Counted from the stretch's first letter, positions 46,199 to 56,224 are shown. The stretch is DNA of 64,000 bases from Molossus alvarezi (GCA_037176705.1 CM073886.1:22925501-22989500); one strand, 5' to 3'. Program-made: numbers and translations. Notes: generated from the letters alone by a model not told the origin.

Positions 46199-46245
46199 TT
46201 TTTTAAGCAAGGTGCAAGGAATAGGGTGTGATTATTAAAAAAAGA

Positions 46246-46508
46246 GCCCTGGTCAGTGTGATTCAATGGTTGAAGCATCAGCCTGTGCATCTCAAGGTCA
46301 TGGGTTTAATTCCCAGTCAAGGGCATGTACCTGGGTAGCAGGTTCAATCCCTAGCCCTGGTTGGGGCTTGTGTGGGAGGCAACCAATCGATGTCTCTCTC
46401 TCACATCGATGTTTCTCTCTTTGCCCCATCCCCTTCCACTCTCTCCAAAAAAAAAAAAATCAATAGAAAAATATCCTTGAGTGAGGATTAACAAAACAAC
46501 ACAAAAAA
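46246..46508 (+). mobile_element. Ves SINE, long-type tail with a diverged head
   Basis: Head gccctggtcagtgtgattca has lost the usual A-box G. The tail hairpin atccttgagtgaggat is kept. Its divergence suggests an older copy. Confidence 0.88.
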
Positions 46509-46820
46509 AGGTAACAAAAACTGAACTCAAAGTTGAAAGGTTTTGCAAATCCATAGTATTATGGGTTGAACTATGTCCCCCCAAAAGATACTGAAGTCCT
46601 AACCCCCAGGACCTGTAAGTGTGTGACCTGATTGGGAAATAAGGCCTTTATAGATGATCAAGTTAGCACAGCAATTGTCAACCTTTTTCATCTTCTGGCA
46701 CACATAGACTAATTACTAAAATTTGGTCACACACCTAAAAATGTATTTCTTGCCTGACATAAAAAAAGGTATAATTTTGATTCATTCACACTGGATGCTA
46801 TTGTTGTGTTGGCTGTTGTC

Positions 46821-47058
46821 TTTTTTTAATCCTCATCCAAGGACACCTTTCCATTCATTTGCAGATAGAGTGGAAGGGAGAGCTAGAGGGAGAAATATTG
46901 ATGTGAGAGAGACACATTGACTGGTTGCCTCCCACACAACCCCGACCAGGGCCGGGGACCAAACTGCCACCGAAGTATGTGCCCTTGACCGGAATCGAAC
47001 CCACAACTCTTTGGTCTGCAGGCTGACGCTCTAACTGAGGAGCCAAATCGGCCAGGGC
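46821..47058 (-). mobile_element. Ves SINE, long type, antisense
   Basis: The right end is agccaaatcggccagggc, with the B-box complement cggaatcgaacccaca and the tail hairpin atcctcatccaaggac. The flanks tgttgtcttttttt and tgttctcatttttt are an approximate duplication. Confidence 0.92.
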
Positions 47059-47150
47059 TGTTCTCATTTTTTAATTTGACAATAGAAGGGAAAAGAGGTC
47101 AGTACCCGACTAAATAGTCAGGTATTGAACGTTTTAAAAATTCTTGCCAC

Positions 47151-47402
47151 GCCCTGGCCGGTTTGGCTCAGCGGTTGGAGCGTCGGCCCGCGGACCAATG
47201 AGTCCTGGGTCTGATTCCAGTCAAGGGTGCTGTCTCAGTTTGCAGTTTGTCCCTGGCCCTGGTCAGGGTCATGCAGGACGCGACCGGTCGGTGTGGTTCT
47301 ATCACATCGATGTTTCTGTCTGTCTGTCTCTCTCTTTCCCCCCTCCCATTCTATCTAATGATAAGTGGAAGAATTATCCTCGGGTGAGAAATAAAATAAA
47401 AT
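47151..47402 (+). mobile_element. Ves SINE, long type, first of a same-site pair
   Basis: Head gccctggccggtttggctca, tail hairpin region atcctcgggtgagaaa, and an (AAAAT)-rich tail. The target aaaattcttgccRc lies before and after it. Confidence 0.93.
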
Positions 47403-47418
47403 AAAAAATTCTTGCCGC

Positions 47419-47678
47419 GCCCTGGCCAATTTGGCTCAGCGGTTAGAGCATCGGCCTGCGGTCCCGAGAGACCCGGGTTCGGTTCCCGCTAAGGGCACGT
47501 ACTTCGTTTGCAGTCTGTCCCCGGCCCTGGTTGGTCGTGCGGGTGGCAGCCACTCGATGTGTCCCTTCACGTCGATGTTTCTCTCTCTCTCTCCCTTCCT
47601 CTCTCTCCCTCCCGCTCTATCTGTACAAAAAATGGAAAAATATCCTCGGGTGAGGATAAAAAAAAAAAAAAAAAAAAA
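47419..47678 (+). mobile_element. Ves SINE, long type, second of a same-site pair
   Basis: Head gccctggccaatttggctca, B-box region gggttcggttcccgc, hairpin atcctcgggtgaggat and a long A tail. It is flanked by the same attcttgccgc target as the first copy. Confidence 0.93.
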
Positions 47679-48026
47679 TTCTTGCCGCACAACGGTTGGA
47701 AATTGCTGAGTTAACACAAAGTCATAAGGATGGGCCCTAATCAGGTATGACTGGTATCCTTATAAAAAGTGGAAATGAGGGCATAGACACCTACAGAATA
47801 GAGACACAGGGAGAAGATGTCTGTCTACACGCCAAGGGAGGCCTGAGGCTACTAGAAACTAGAGGGGAAGCGCAGAACAGATTCTCCCTCACAGCCCCAG
47901 AAGGAACCGGCTGCCAGCACCTTGGTTTGGGACTTCCAGCCCCAGAACTGTGAGACAGAATTTCTGCTATTTAAGCCACTCAGTTTGAGATACTTTGTTA
48001 CAGCAGCCCTAGGAAACTCATACAGA

Positions 48027-49400
48027 CTTCTTGGTATGTGCACTGACATTTCTTCTGGAAAGCTGGGGACTGGCATGCTGTAACTTGCCAGTTTTATTCC
48101 TTAAGCATGTTCCTCCACTACTATTATTAAACATTTTTTAAACATCAGTGGTAGTGGGATTTGAACCCATTTTTTCTTCTTTATACTGTTTGGGTATCAG
48201 GAAGTCACAAATGTTACTGGTAAGTGAAAGGGAAAAAACTGATAAAACTCTAAAGGAATTGGCTATTATAAGGGACTCTGGGACAGGGCCGAAAATGCCC
48301 AGAGAGGTGGCAGGTGCCAGCACAGGTGGGTCGAGGATGTGGACCAAACCTTGAGGTAGTAGACGTCCCTGTCATCCAGCATCCGTTCCCGGTGACTCAC
48401 ATGGACACTCCGGAGAGTCTCGATCCTTTCCGGGGGACAAAACTAGAGTTTGGAGAGTGGGGTCCAACACCCTGCCCGCCCCTGCATTTGCTGGGGGACA
48501 TGCCGCCAGGGTCCTCACCCCCGAGCCTGCAGCTCCTCGCCCATAGTACAGGATGGACTCAGTGCTGACCACAGGTCACTGGGGCATCCACACGTGAGCA
48601 TGTCACAGGTGCCAGCCCTGGGTCTGGCATGTGGCCAGGGGCACAGTGAACGGGGAGGGCACTGTCATTACTGTCCAGCTCGATTTTCTTCCTGGGATGG
48701 AGAAGTTGAGCCGGAACCTCCCAGGGCAAGCTGTAGCTGATGTCCACCTGACGTCCCTGGGCACTTCTGACTTGGGGGCCCCATGAAGAGGTGGGATGAG
48801 GCTTCCTGAGAGAGCCTCTGTCCTGAAAACACGGCCGAGTCCTCAAGATCGAGAACCCCATCCAGTCCTGAGGTCCCCCCTCTTCCCGAGAGAAGTCCCC
48901 CACCCCCACTGTTCAAAAACTCACGTTCTTATCCTCATCTTTGACCTCACCAGACAAAAACCAAACCAGGAATTTGAGGATCTAAAACAGTATCCTGGGA
49001 AGAGCAGAGCCCAGCAGGACAGCCCGGGACGATGCCGACAGTCTCAACTTGCCCGGCAAAGAGCCGAGGAGAAGGCGCAGGCACTTGGCTGGCGCCTTCC
49101 TGGATCCCCTCCGAGCCCTGCAGCTCCGCACGCTCATTCCGGCTCCGGCACACTCCGTGGTCCGTGCCTGGCACCGGGGGCCTCCAGGACGTTGTTCTCC
49201 AATGTTTTTACAGGAGTGAGGAAACATATGTCTGTGCCAGCTGCTCAGCCTCGAGGGGATCAAACCCGGAGATGTAACTCATGCTCCAGGGCTTCCCAGG
49301 GAGCAGGCAGAGGCTGCCGTCACCTGACATCGCCCCCGCTCAGCCTCTTCCCTTCCCTGGGCTAATTTCTCCACTCCCACTGGGTCCTTCTGGAGCCTTT
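48027..49400. other. Unique, partly CpG-rich DNA, no firmly supported gene
   Basis: On the minus strand 48,494-48,560 has a donor (GGGG|gtgagg), and the upstream frame reads VSTESILYYGRGAAGSG. 48,650-48,752 has an acceptor-like gacgtcag, and the frame reads VDISYSLPWEVPAQLLHPRK. 49,050-49,200 is CpG-rich and open on both strands. Borders do not pair well enough to call exons. Confidence 0.3.
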
Positions 49401-49598
49401 TTTCTTTAAAAAATTTTATTTTCTTTATTGATTTTAGAGAGAGAGAAACATCGATGAGAACATCAATTGGCCTCCTCCTGCATGCCCCCCCACTGGGGAT
49501 CAAGCCCACAACCTGGGCATGCGCCCTGACCGGGAATTGAACTGGCGACCTCATGGTACATAGGTCGACATCCAACCACTAAGCCACACCCGTCGGGC
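49401..49598 (-). mobile_element. Ves SINE, short type, antisense
   Basis: The right end is taagccacacccgtcgggc; the left side is tttattgattttagagagag. The target duplication tggagccttt is at 49,391-49,400 and 49,601-49,610. The B-box complement gggaattgaactgg is clear. Confidence 0.93.
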
Positions 49599-49699
49599 AT
49601 TGGAGCCTTTCCTTAGTCTGTCACTTTCACCCAAATCCTTGCCTCAGTTTGCTTCTGGGAAACTGCAGCCCAAGTCACAAGCCCCCTTTAAGACCCTGT

Positions 49700-50500
49700 A
49701 TCACCATACATTCATTCACCATCATAAACAGGCACAGGGTGTACAACAGAGCACTGGATACCCAAAGTCCCTACATTCTAGAAGGGGAGGCACAGGACCC
49801 CCAGACACAAAAGTAAGACAGCAGTCGGTAATAAACTCAGTGGGGAAGGGGTCCTGACAGGGCCACTGTTCCAGATGGAAGGAATTTGAGGAGACTTGAA
49901 AGAAGCAAGGGAGGGAGGCAGGTGGATGTCTGGGAAAGAGTGTTCCAGGCAGAGGAAATGGCCAGTGCAAAGGCCCTGGGGCAGCAATGTGCTTGGCATA
50001 AAAAAGCAGAGTTCAGTGAGTCTGGATTGCAGTGAGCCTGGTAGAGAGTTGGGAGGATGGGGAGGAGAGGCTGGCAGGGCTGGGTCAACAAGGGCCCATT
50101 GGTCAGGGTGTTTGGCTCCTACTCAGAAAGTGATGGGAGCTTTTGGAGAGTTCTGTGTAGAGCAGAGACATGATCTCTTTGGAATTTGGAAAGTCCATCT
50201 GGCTATGATGGAGAACAGATGGTAAGGAGACAAGAGTGGGAGCTGTGAAATCAGACAGGAGCCTGCAGTACCCATTCTGTGCCAGGTGCTGGGGACACTG
50301 GGTGAAAAATAAAACAGGCACTGGATCTGTTCTGAGGAACTGGGTGACCAATGTGGAAGACAGATATTAACCACCCAGCTCCAGTAATGAACATAAAAGC
50401 AACCTAAAGGGAAGCAATGTGCTCCTATTAGATCAATAATGAAACAACATGACTACCTTGGGGCAATCAGGGCAGGCTTCACTGAGGAGGTGTAGTCTAA
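49700..50500 (-). repeat. L2 LINE region, antisense, two pieces
   Basis: The first piece ends near 50,235 (tacattctagaaggggaggc, gagtgttccaggcagaggaa, gcaaaggccctggggcagca, gtgatgggagcttttggaga). The second starts near 50,265 (cattctgtgccaggtgctgg) and runs to about 50,500 (ggcaggcttcactgaggagg). Confidence 0.8.
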
Positions 50501-50607
50501 GTGCCTGACACTAAGCTTTCCATTGCTGAGCATTCATTTCAAAAGACATCCATCTTGAATAAACATTGCCAAATGGATGATGCAACTATTAGCAAAACAA
50601 CCAGATT

Positions 50608-50626
50608 AAAAAAAAAAAAAAAAAAA
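50608..50626. repeat. Poly(A) run
   Basis: Nineteen A residues following AT-rich text (50,500-50,607) that I cannot assign. It may be the tail of an unrecognised retroposed sequence. Confidence 0.7.
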
Positions 50627-50639
50627 GTAGGCTGCTGCC

Positions 50640-50920
50640 ACCTGTGAAGGTCCTGGAACGTGCTGGGTGACCTAGATAAGTGACCATCTGAGTGACCCTG
50701 CTTCTCCTTCCCCACACCCTAATTCCTGTTCTCATGCTTTACATTTGCCAATAAAGACTGAACCCACGGAACCCTAGATACTCCACCCTTGGGCCCCTAA
50801 CAAAAGCAGAGCTGGGCCCATCTCCTTTCCCCCTCCCCCGACCTTGCTGTGCACCCCTCAGGAGTACCATTTACCCTCCAGGACCTGTGAGTAACGAAGC
50901 TTGTTCCTCAAAGTCCCCTG
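50640..50920 (+). mobile_element. Possible retroviral LTR remnant
   Basis: The order pyrimidine-rich tract, polyadenylation signal gccaataaagactgaaccc (50,747-50,765), C-rich stretch, then gacctgtgagtaacgaagct is LTR-like (R/U5). No terminal TG...CA pair or target duplication was found. No internal coding region is present. An ordinary unique sequence is the alternative. Confidence 0.3.
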
Positions 50921-51575
50921 ATGGTTTCTGCTGAAGTGCGTCCTGCATTCGTAATCAGAACCCCAAGGGCCAGTCCAGCCACAACGCTGGCCCCAGCTGA
51001 GGCAAACGTCTGTGGGAGCTGGCTACAAGGAACACAGGCCCAGCGAGGGCCTCAGGCATCCCTAGCCCATAGCATCACTCACAATAGGCTGGGACTGACA
51101 CTGGGGAGGTGACCCCTGAACTAAGATATGGAGTCAGAGTTAACAAATCATGGAGCCCCAGACAGATCAGCATGTACAAAGATCCTGGGGCAGAAGGGAC
51201 CAGCAGGACCAGCCCAGACCAAAAGCCCTAAAGAAGAGCCCCGTGTCTACCCAGCTGGGAAAGAAGGGGCCATTCCATAGGGCCTACCTGCAGGGGGAGG
51301 GTGTAGGCAGCTTCCAGCAGACACTAGCACAGCCCTCAGTCTTGGTTCTTCAGCATCACACCTGGGAGCACAGGTGCTGAGAGCAGGTGGTGGGACCAGC
51401 TGCCGGCCCCAGGTGTGGGGCACTGCAGACAAGGATGAGTGGGCAGCACTAGTCAGTAGAGTCAGATGGCTGCAGGTGGGGCCCACGGCTGTCATGTCAG
51501 CAAAGAAAGAGCTTCTCTCTATTTCGTTTAGAGAAACAGTATTGTGTCGACATTAACCATATGAGGCCATACCGT
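50921..51575. other. Unique DNA, no gene seen
   Basis: A few short frames of no consequence; no repeat recognised. Confidence 0.25.
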
Positions 51576-51579
51576 GTAG

Positions 51580-51707
51580 ACCAGAGTTTCTCAACTTTGG
51601 CACTATTGACATATAGGGCTGGATAATTCTGTGTTGTGCTTGGGTGGGGACTATTCTGGGCACTGTAGGATGTTGAGCATCATCTCTGGCCTCTACCCAC
51701 TAAATAC

Positions 51708-51738
<31 letters not shown>

Positions 51739-51825
51739 CAGTATGACAACCAAAAGTATCTCTAGACATTGCCAAATGTCCCCAGGGGAACAGAATTGTC
51801 CCCAGTTGAGGATCCCTGGTGCAGA
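51580..51825 (-). mobile_element. MER20 hAT element with an internal CA repeat
   Basis: The order agagtttctcaactttggca, ctattgacatatagggctgg, gtaggatgttgagcatcatc, tctggcctctacccactaaa, (CA)n at 51,714-51,739, gacattgccaaatgtcccca, and an end of agttgaggatccctgg is a near-complete MER20 in reverse. Confidence 0.88.
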
Positions 51826-51834
51826 CTTTAAGAG

Positions 51835-52065
51835 GATGAGGCAGTACTATGAAGAACACAGGATCTGGACCAAGACTTCCTGGGTTCAAATTCCAGCTCT
51901 GCCACTTCTAAGCTGTGTGACCTTGGGCACATTACTTAACATCTCTGGGCCTTGGTGCTCCTCATCTGTAAACTGGGACTGGTAATAGTTCCTGCCTCAC
52001 AGTGTAGCTGTGAGGAAAACAGGTAAGTGTTTAGGACAATGCCTATCCTAAAGTGATACATTCAG
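51835..52065 (+). repeat. MIR, near full length
   Basis: Sense MIR with the tRNA-derived end (cctgggttcaaattccagct), the core (ctgtgtgaccttgggcacat, tacttaacatctctgggcct) and the 3' part (gtgaggaaaacaggtaagtg). This is the best preserved sense MIR here. Confidence 0.9.
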
Positions 52066-52110
52066 TTAGCTAGACCCCTCCTGAATCTTACTCAAAACAT
52101 GATGGCAAGA

Positions 52111-52325
52111 GCCCTGGCCAGTGTGGCTCAGCTGGTTGGTCCTCGTCCTGTGCACTGAGGGGTTGTGGGTTCAATTCCTGGTCAGGGCACATGTTGGGGT
52201 TGTGGGCTAGATCCCTGGTATGGGGCGTGCAGGAGGCAGCAGATCAATGTTCCACTCTTACATTGATATTTCTCTCTCTTTCCCTCTCCATCTCCTCTTT
52301 CTAAAATCAATTTTTAAAAAAAATT
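52111..52325 (+). mobile_element. Ves SINE, variant head
   Basis: Head gccctggccagtgtggctca, B box ggttcaattcctgg, short-type middle (gggcgtgcaggaggcagcag) and tail aaaatcaatttttaaaaa. The head is long-type-like and the body short-type-like, so it may be an intermediate. Confidence 0.9.
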
Positions 52326-52442
52326 TAATGACTGTAAGATCTGCTATTTGGTGTATATCCTTCCCATCTTTACCCAATTTTGTTGCCTTTTACCTGATGT
52401 TATTATCAAAGAATTTCCTCATGTTATTAAAATACCTTCTTT

Positions 52443-52662
52443 GCCCGGCCAATGTGGCTCAGCGCATTGAGTGTCGTCCCATGGACTGAGAGGTCCGGGT
52501 TTGATTCCCGGTCAGGACAAATGCCCAGGTTGTGGGCTCGATCCCCAGTGTGGGGCATGCAGGAGGCAGCCGATCAATGTTTCTCTCTCACGTCTATGTT
52601 TCTGTCTCTCCCTTCCTCTCTCTCAAAAAAAATAAAATAAAAACATTTTAAAAAATAAAATA
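52443..52662 (+). mobile_element. Ves SINE, short type
   Basis: Head gcccggccaatgtggctcag, B box gtttgattcccgg, body gcaggaggcagccgatcaat and an AAATAAAATAAAA tail. The target duplication attaaaataccttctt / ataaaataccttctta flanks it. Confidence 0.93.
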
Positions 52663-52724
52663 AAATACCTTCTTAATTATAGCATTTAAAAGCTACAGGA
52701 TATCTCAACAGTTTACTAAGGGAG

Positions 52725-52985
52725 GAATTGGCAAGTTTTCTGCAAATGGTCAGATGATAAATATTTGAATCTTCGCTGGACACAGTCTCTGTGACAGCTA
52801 AACTCTGCCCTTACAGGACCAACGTGGGCACAGACACCAGGTGGACAAACAGGTGTGGCTGTGTTCCAGTGAAACTTTGCTTCTGGACAGTGAAAGACAA
52901 ATTTCAAATTTTTTTCACGTTATGAAATTTTCTTCTTCTTTTGATTACTTTTCAACCATTTGAAAAATGTAAAAATCTATTCTTA
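52725..52985 (+). mobile_element. hAT-like DNA transposon, long copy
   Basis: Reads ggcaagttttctgcaaatgg, agatgataaatatttgaatc, caaacaggtgtggctgtgtt, ccagtgaaactttgcttctg, then the inner part ttcttcttcttttgattact and tttcaaccatttgaaaaatg. The far end is missing. Confidence 0.7.
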
Positions 52986-53019
52986 ACTCACACTCCCTTA
53001 TAAGCCATTCTCTCTTGAG

Positions 53020-53140
53020 TTGCTTCCTACTTTCTGCTCTTGTAAATAATAGTGCAACAGACATCTTTGTGTATGGGGCATTTAAAGTGATGGTGGTTTC
53101 CCTTCATAGGGCAGAGTTCTAGAAGCAGAACCGAGGTAAG
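53020..53140 (-). mobile_element. L1M 3' UTR fragment, antisense
   Basis: The text tcttgtaaataatagtgcaa and cagacatctttgtgtatggg, followed by gcagagttctagaagcagaa, is the complement of an L1M 3' UTR stretch. Confidence 0.6.
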
Positions 53141-53384
53141 GGGTAAAACTACTTTTGGGGCAGAAGAGGGACTGGAACTTGGGGCTGGCATCTTTCTTCT
53201 TGATCCCTGAGATGCCCAGCTTGGGACGATGCCAAGGAGGCCCGGCTGCCTACATCCCTTGTTGGTACAGGATTGGGTCTGCGTTGGCTGTGAACTTGAC
53301 TGAGGCTCCTCACACCATCCCCAGTGACGAGATACAGTTTGGAACTGGGTGGGGAAGAGGAAAATGCCGGACAAGTCATTTTCA

Positions 53385-53840
53385 TCCATCCATTGGACAA
53401 ATACTCCTTGAGTCACCAGCTCAGGGCACTGAAGCAAATTCCACCATGCAAAAGGACAGACCACTGAGAAATTCCCAGGCTGGTGGGGGAGACACTCTAT
53501 GAACACAGAAGGTGACAGGTGCTACGGGAAACCTAAAATGGGGATGGTATGGGTCTGTCTTGGGGACAGGGCAGGACCTTCCTTAGCTGGGGGATGGGAG
53601 GAGCTCTGCAAAGGTAACATTTGAGCTGAGACTCAAAGGATGAGGAGCCAGCATTCTAGACAGAGGGAAGAGCAGGTGCAAAGGCCCTGGGGTGGGAAAG
53701 AAGTGGCCTTGCTAGGAGTATAGAAAGAAGAGTGGTGTGAGGGGATCAGAATGGAGGAAGGGGAGTGAGTGGGGGCAGGAAGTAAAGGCAGGTGACAGGT
53801 GAGAGAGCTGGGCAGGGCGCCCATCAGGTAGGACAATCAT
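53385..53840 (-). repeat. L2 LINE 3' region, antisense
   Basis: Shows catccattggacaaatactc, gaaggtgacaggtgctacgg, aacatttgagctgagactca, aaggatgaggagccagcatt, gcaggtgcaaaggccctggg in L2 antisense order. Confidence 0.75.
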
Positions 53841-54140
53841 GAAGACCTAGGTCAGCCTAGAAGAAAGTGACAGGTTTTAAACTGAGGGGTGGGGGTGGTG
53901 ATAGGACTTCATTGACATTTAAAGGACTTCCCCCAGTGGCTGTTGCTGGGAGAAGTCTTGGTGGGCAGAAGAGAGCACAGGGCCTCCAGCTCCGGTGGGA
54001 CCACAAGGCAGGAGGCCCGCGAAGGGGGGCAGCCTGTTTTCACTTCCGTTTTGTCTGGAATCACTGCTCTCCAAACGTCACCTCTCCAGGGGGCTGGGAC
54101 AAGCAGGCCCCAGGACAGACCCTCATAAAGAGCAGAGGAA
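53841..54140. other. Unique DNA, no gene seen
   Basis: No repeat or exon recognised up to the Ves target site. Confidence 0.25.
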
Positions 54141-54410
54141 GCCCTGGCCGGTTTGGCTCAGCGGTTAGAGCATCGGCCTGCGGTCTGGAGAGAACCGGGT
54201 TCGGTTCCTGCTAAGGGCACGTACCTCGGTTGCAGTTTGTCCCCGGCCCTGGTTGGTCGTGCGAGTGGCAGCCACTCGATGTGTCCCTTTCACGTCGATG
54301 TTTCTCTCTCTCTCTCTCTCTTCCTCTCTCTCCCTCCCACTCTATCTGTGCAAAAAATGGAAAAAAAGTGTCCTCGGGTGAGGATAAAAAATAAATAAAT
54401 AAATAAAATA
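54141..54410 (+). mobile_element. Ves SINE, long type, full length
   Basis: Head gccctggccggtttggctca, B-box region gggttcggttcctgc, hairpin gtcctcgggtgaggat, tail with (AAAT)n. The target duplication ataaagagcagaggaa / ataagagcagaggaa flanks it at 54,125-54,140 and 54,411-54,425. Confidence 0.95.
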
Positions 54411-54469
54411 ATAAGAGCAGAGGAATATGGGGATTCCCCGCCCCACCCTTTGGTCACCCTCAGTCCCTG

Positions 54470-54801
54470 TCACAGACACACCCACCCCACACTGACATGC
54501 ATTAACATACAGTCACACAGCACCTCACAGACACAGATACACCCCACTCGGCATTTGTTCACTGCACGTCACACACACACACACACACACACACGTGCAC
54601 GTACACAGACTTACTCCTATGCATACACATCACACAACACACACACACACACTCACAGATACATGTGGTCAGATACTGGCTGACACAGACGCAGGCTCAC
54701 AGACAGACACACAGGTGATCATGTACCCACACTCACATGTGGTCACAGACATACACCCAAGCCCTCAGACTGCACCCATACCCGCACCCACCCTTGATCA
54801 C

Positions 54802-54833
<32 letters not shown>

Positions 54834-54835
54834 CA
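54470..54835. repeat. CA-rich repeat tract
   Basis: Pure (CA)n runs at about 54,571-54,592, 54,633-54,650 and 54,804-54,829 are joined by ACACAGACAC-like imperfect units over about 365 bases. It produces the His/Thr-rich frames on the plus strand, which are not genes. Confidence 0.85.
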
Positions 54836-54930
54836 GTTCCCTCCCCGTGGCACAGGCCACCCACCTCGAGCTCAACAGCTTCGCAGTCTCCACTGGTGGT
54901 ATATACGTTCAGGTGCACCTTGGGGTCCTA

Positions 54931-55345
<415 letters not shown>

Positions 55346-55464
55346 TGTCTGAGCCCAGGCTCGGGGTCTGCATGCCAAACATCAGCCTGCTCGCTGTGGC
55401 CACATTCCCCATGTCAGACCCAGAAACCAAGACAGGTCAGCTGAGTGGCTGGGGACAGCCGCCC

Positions 55465-55615
55465 AGGAGGCCAGGAACAGGCTCTGGACTCGAACTGAGC
55501 ATTATACAAATTCTGCTCACGTTGTGTGGCCTGGGTCAGAGTGTACTGGCCTTGAGTCTCAGTTTCCTCAACTGTTACTGGAAATAAGAAAGTGCCCGCC
55601 TCATAGTTGGTTGTT
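55465..55615 (+). repeat. MIR fragment
   Basis: Sense MIR: gctctggactcgaactgagc, gttgtgtggcctgggtcaga, gtctcagtttcctcaactgt. Confidence 0.75.
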
Positions 55616-55694
55616 CCATGGTCTCAAAACCACGCATCTTAAATACTTCTCCTCCTCTCCCTCGCCTGCCCCTCCGAGGAAGAGCGAGGCAGAG

Positions 55695-55855
55695 AGACCG
55701 GCTGCCTGGCTGTGACGTGAGACTGGAACCCTTGCCGCCTCCCGCTGATGTGTGGCCTTGGGCATGTGATCTTACCCTGCCCGGCTTCAGTCTTCTCCTC
55801 TGCAAAGTGGGCACAACTGCCCAGCTTCTCCTTACTCTGCTTAGCTGGTGTGATG
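55695..55855 (+). repeat. MIR fragment
   Basis: Sense MIR: gagactggaacccttgccgc, gatgtgtggccttgggcatg, tcagtcttctcctctgcaaa. Confidence 0.75.
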
Positions 55856-56224
55856 GGTGGTCTGCAGAGCAGGGATCCCCATCAGCCCATGTGATGCCCC
55901 AGCTCTCGCACCCTCTGCAGGGGGAGGTCCCCACCTCCCCCAGCTCCAAGAAGCAGCTACCTGAGCTTGACATAACCAGAGAGAAATCTGAGCATTGCTG
56001 GAAGTCAGCCTTCTCTCAGGCCAGGGTGCTGATGGTGGCCAAGGTGCTTAGGATCGGCCAGGCCGGAAGGCCAGACACGGGGGAAAGGCAAGCTCCTCCA
56101 TGGCCAGGTGCAGGTTCCGCTCCACCTGCACCTCCTGCCCTGGAGTCAACGAACCACAGCAGTGCGTGGGACAGCGCCTGCGGGGCCCGGCGTGACGGAG
56201 CTCCCATCCCACTCACCCCTCACC
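55856..56224. other. Unique DNA, no supported gene
   Basis: The plus frame 55,618-56,301 (227 codons, among the longest in the window) runs through the MIR at 55,695-55,855 and into the next MIR. I therefore treat it as fortuitous. Confidence 0.35.

Larger units (their letters stand above)
45871..46550 (+). mobile_element. L1M-like AT-rich 3' sequence with two Ves SINEs
   Basis: Repeated short phrases (tccaagaatagggtacgatt at 45,941-45,960 and gcaaggaatagggtgtgatt at 46,215-46,234) are typical of L1M 3' UTR tracts and flank the Ves at 45,984. The second Ves follows at 46,246. Confidence 0.5.
46669..47708 (+). mobile_element. Non-autonomous hAT transposon with 8-bp target duplication
   Basis: The ends are inverted repeats: CAGCAATTGTCAACC at the left and the complement of CAGCAATTTCCAACC at the right (13 of 15 match). 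The 8-bp duplication agttagca / agttaaca (46,661-46,668 and 47,709-47,716) is the length known for hAT elements. Without the three Ves insertions, the core is about 290 bases and has no coding capacity. Confidence 0.88.
46557..48026 (+). mobile_element. MLT1-type solo LTR carrying a nested hAT and three Ves SINEs
   Basis: The left part (46,557-46,668) reads atgggttgaactatgtcccc and cctaacccccaggacctgta. The right part (47,709-48,026) reads aaggatgggccctaatcagg, ttccagccccagaactgtga, ctatttaagccactcagttt and an end of ggaaactcatacag. Joined, they make one MLT1 LTR; the 1,040-bp middle is the hAT with its own insertions. Confidence 0.85.

Noticed and set aside
48796..49365. Plus-strand frame of 189 codons with CpG content
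   Set aside because: No convincing acceptor or donor pair, and the minus strand is also open in the CpG-rich part. Kept only as an unassigned island.
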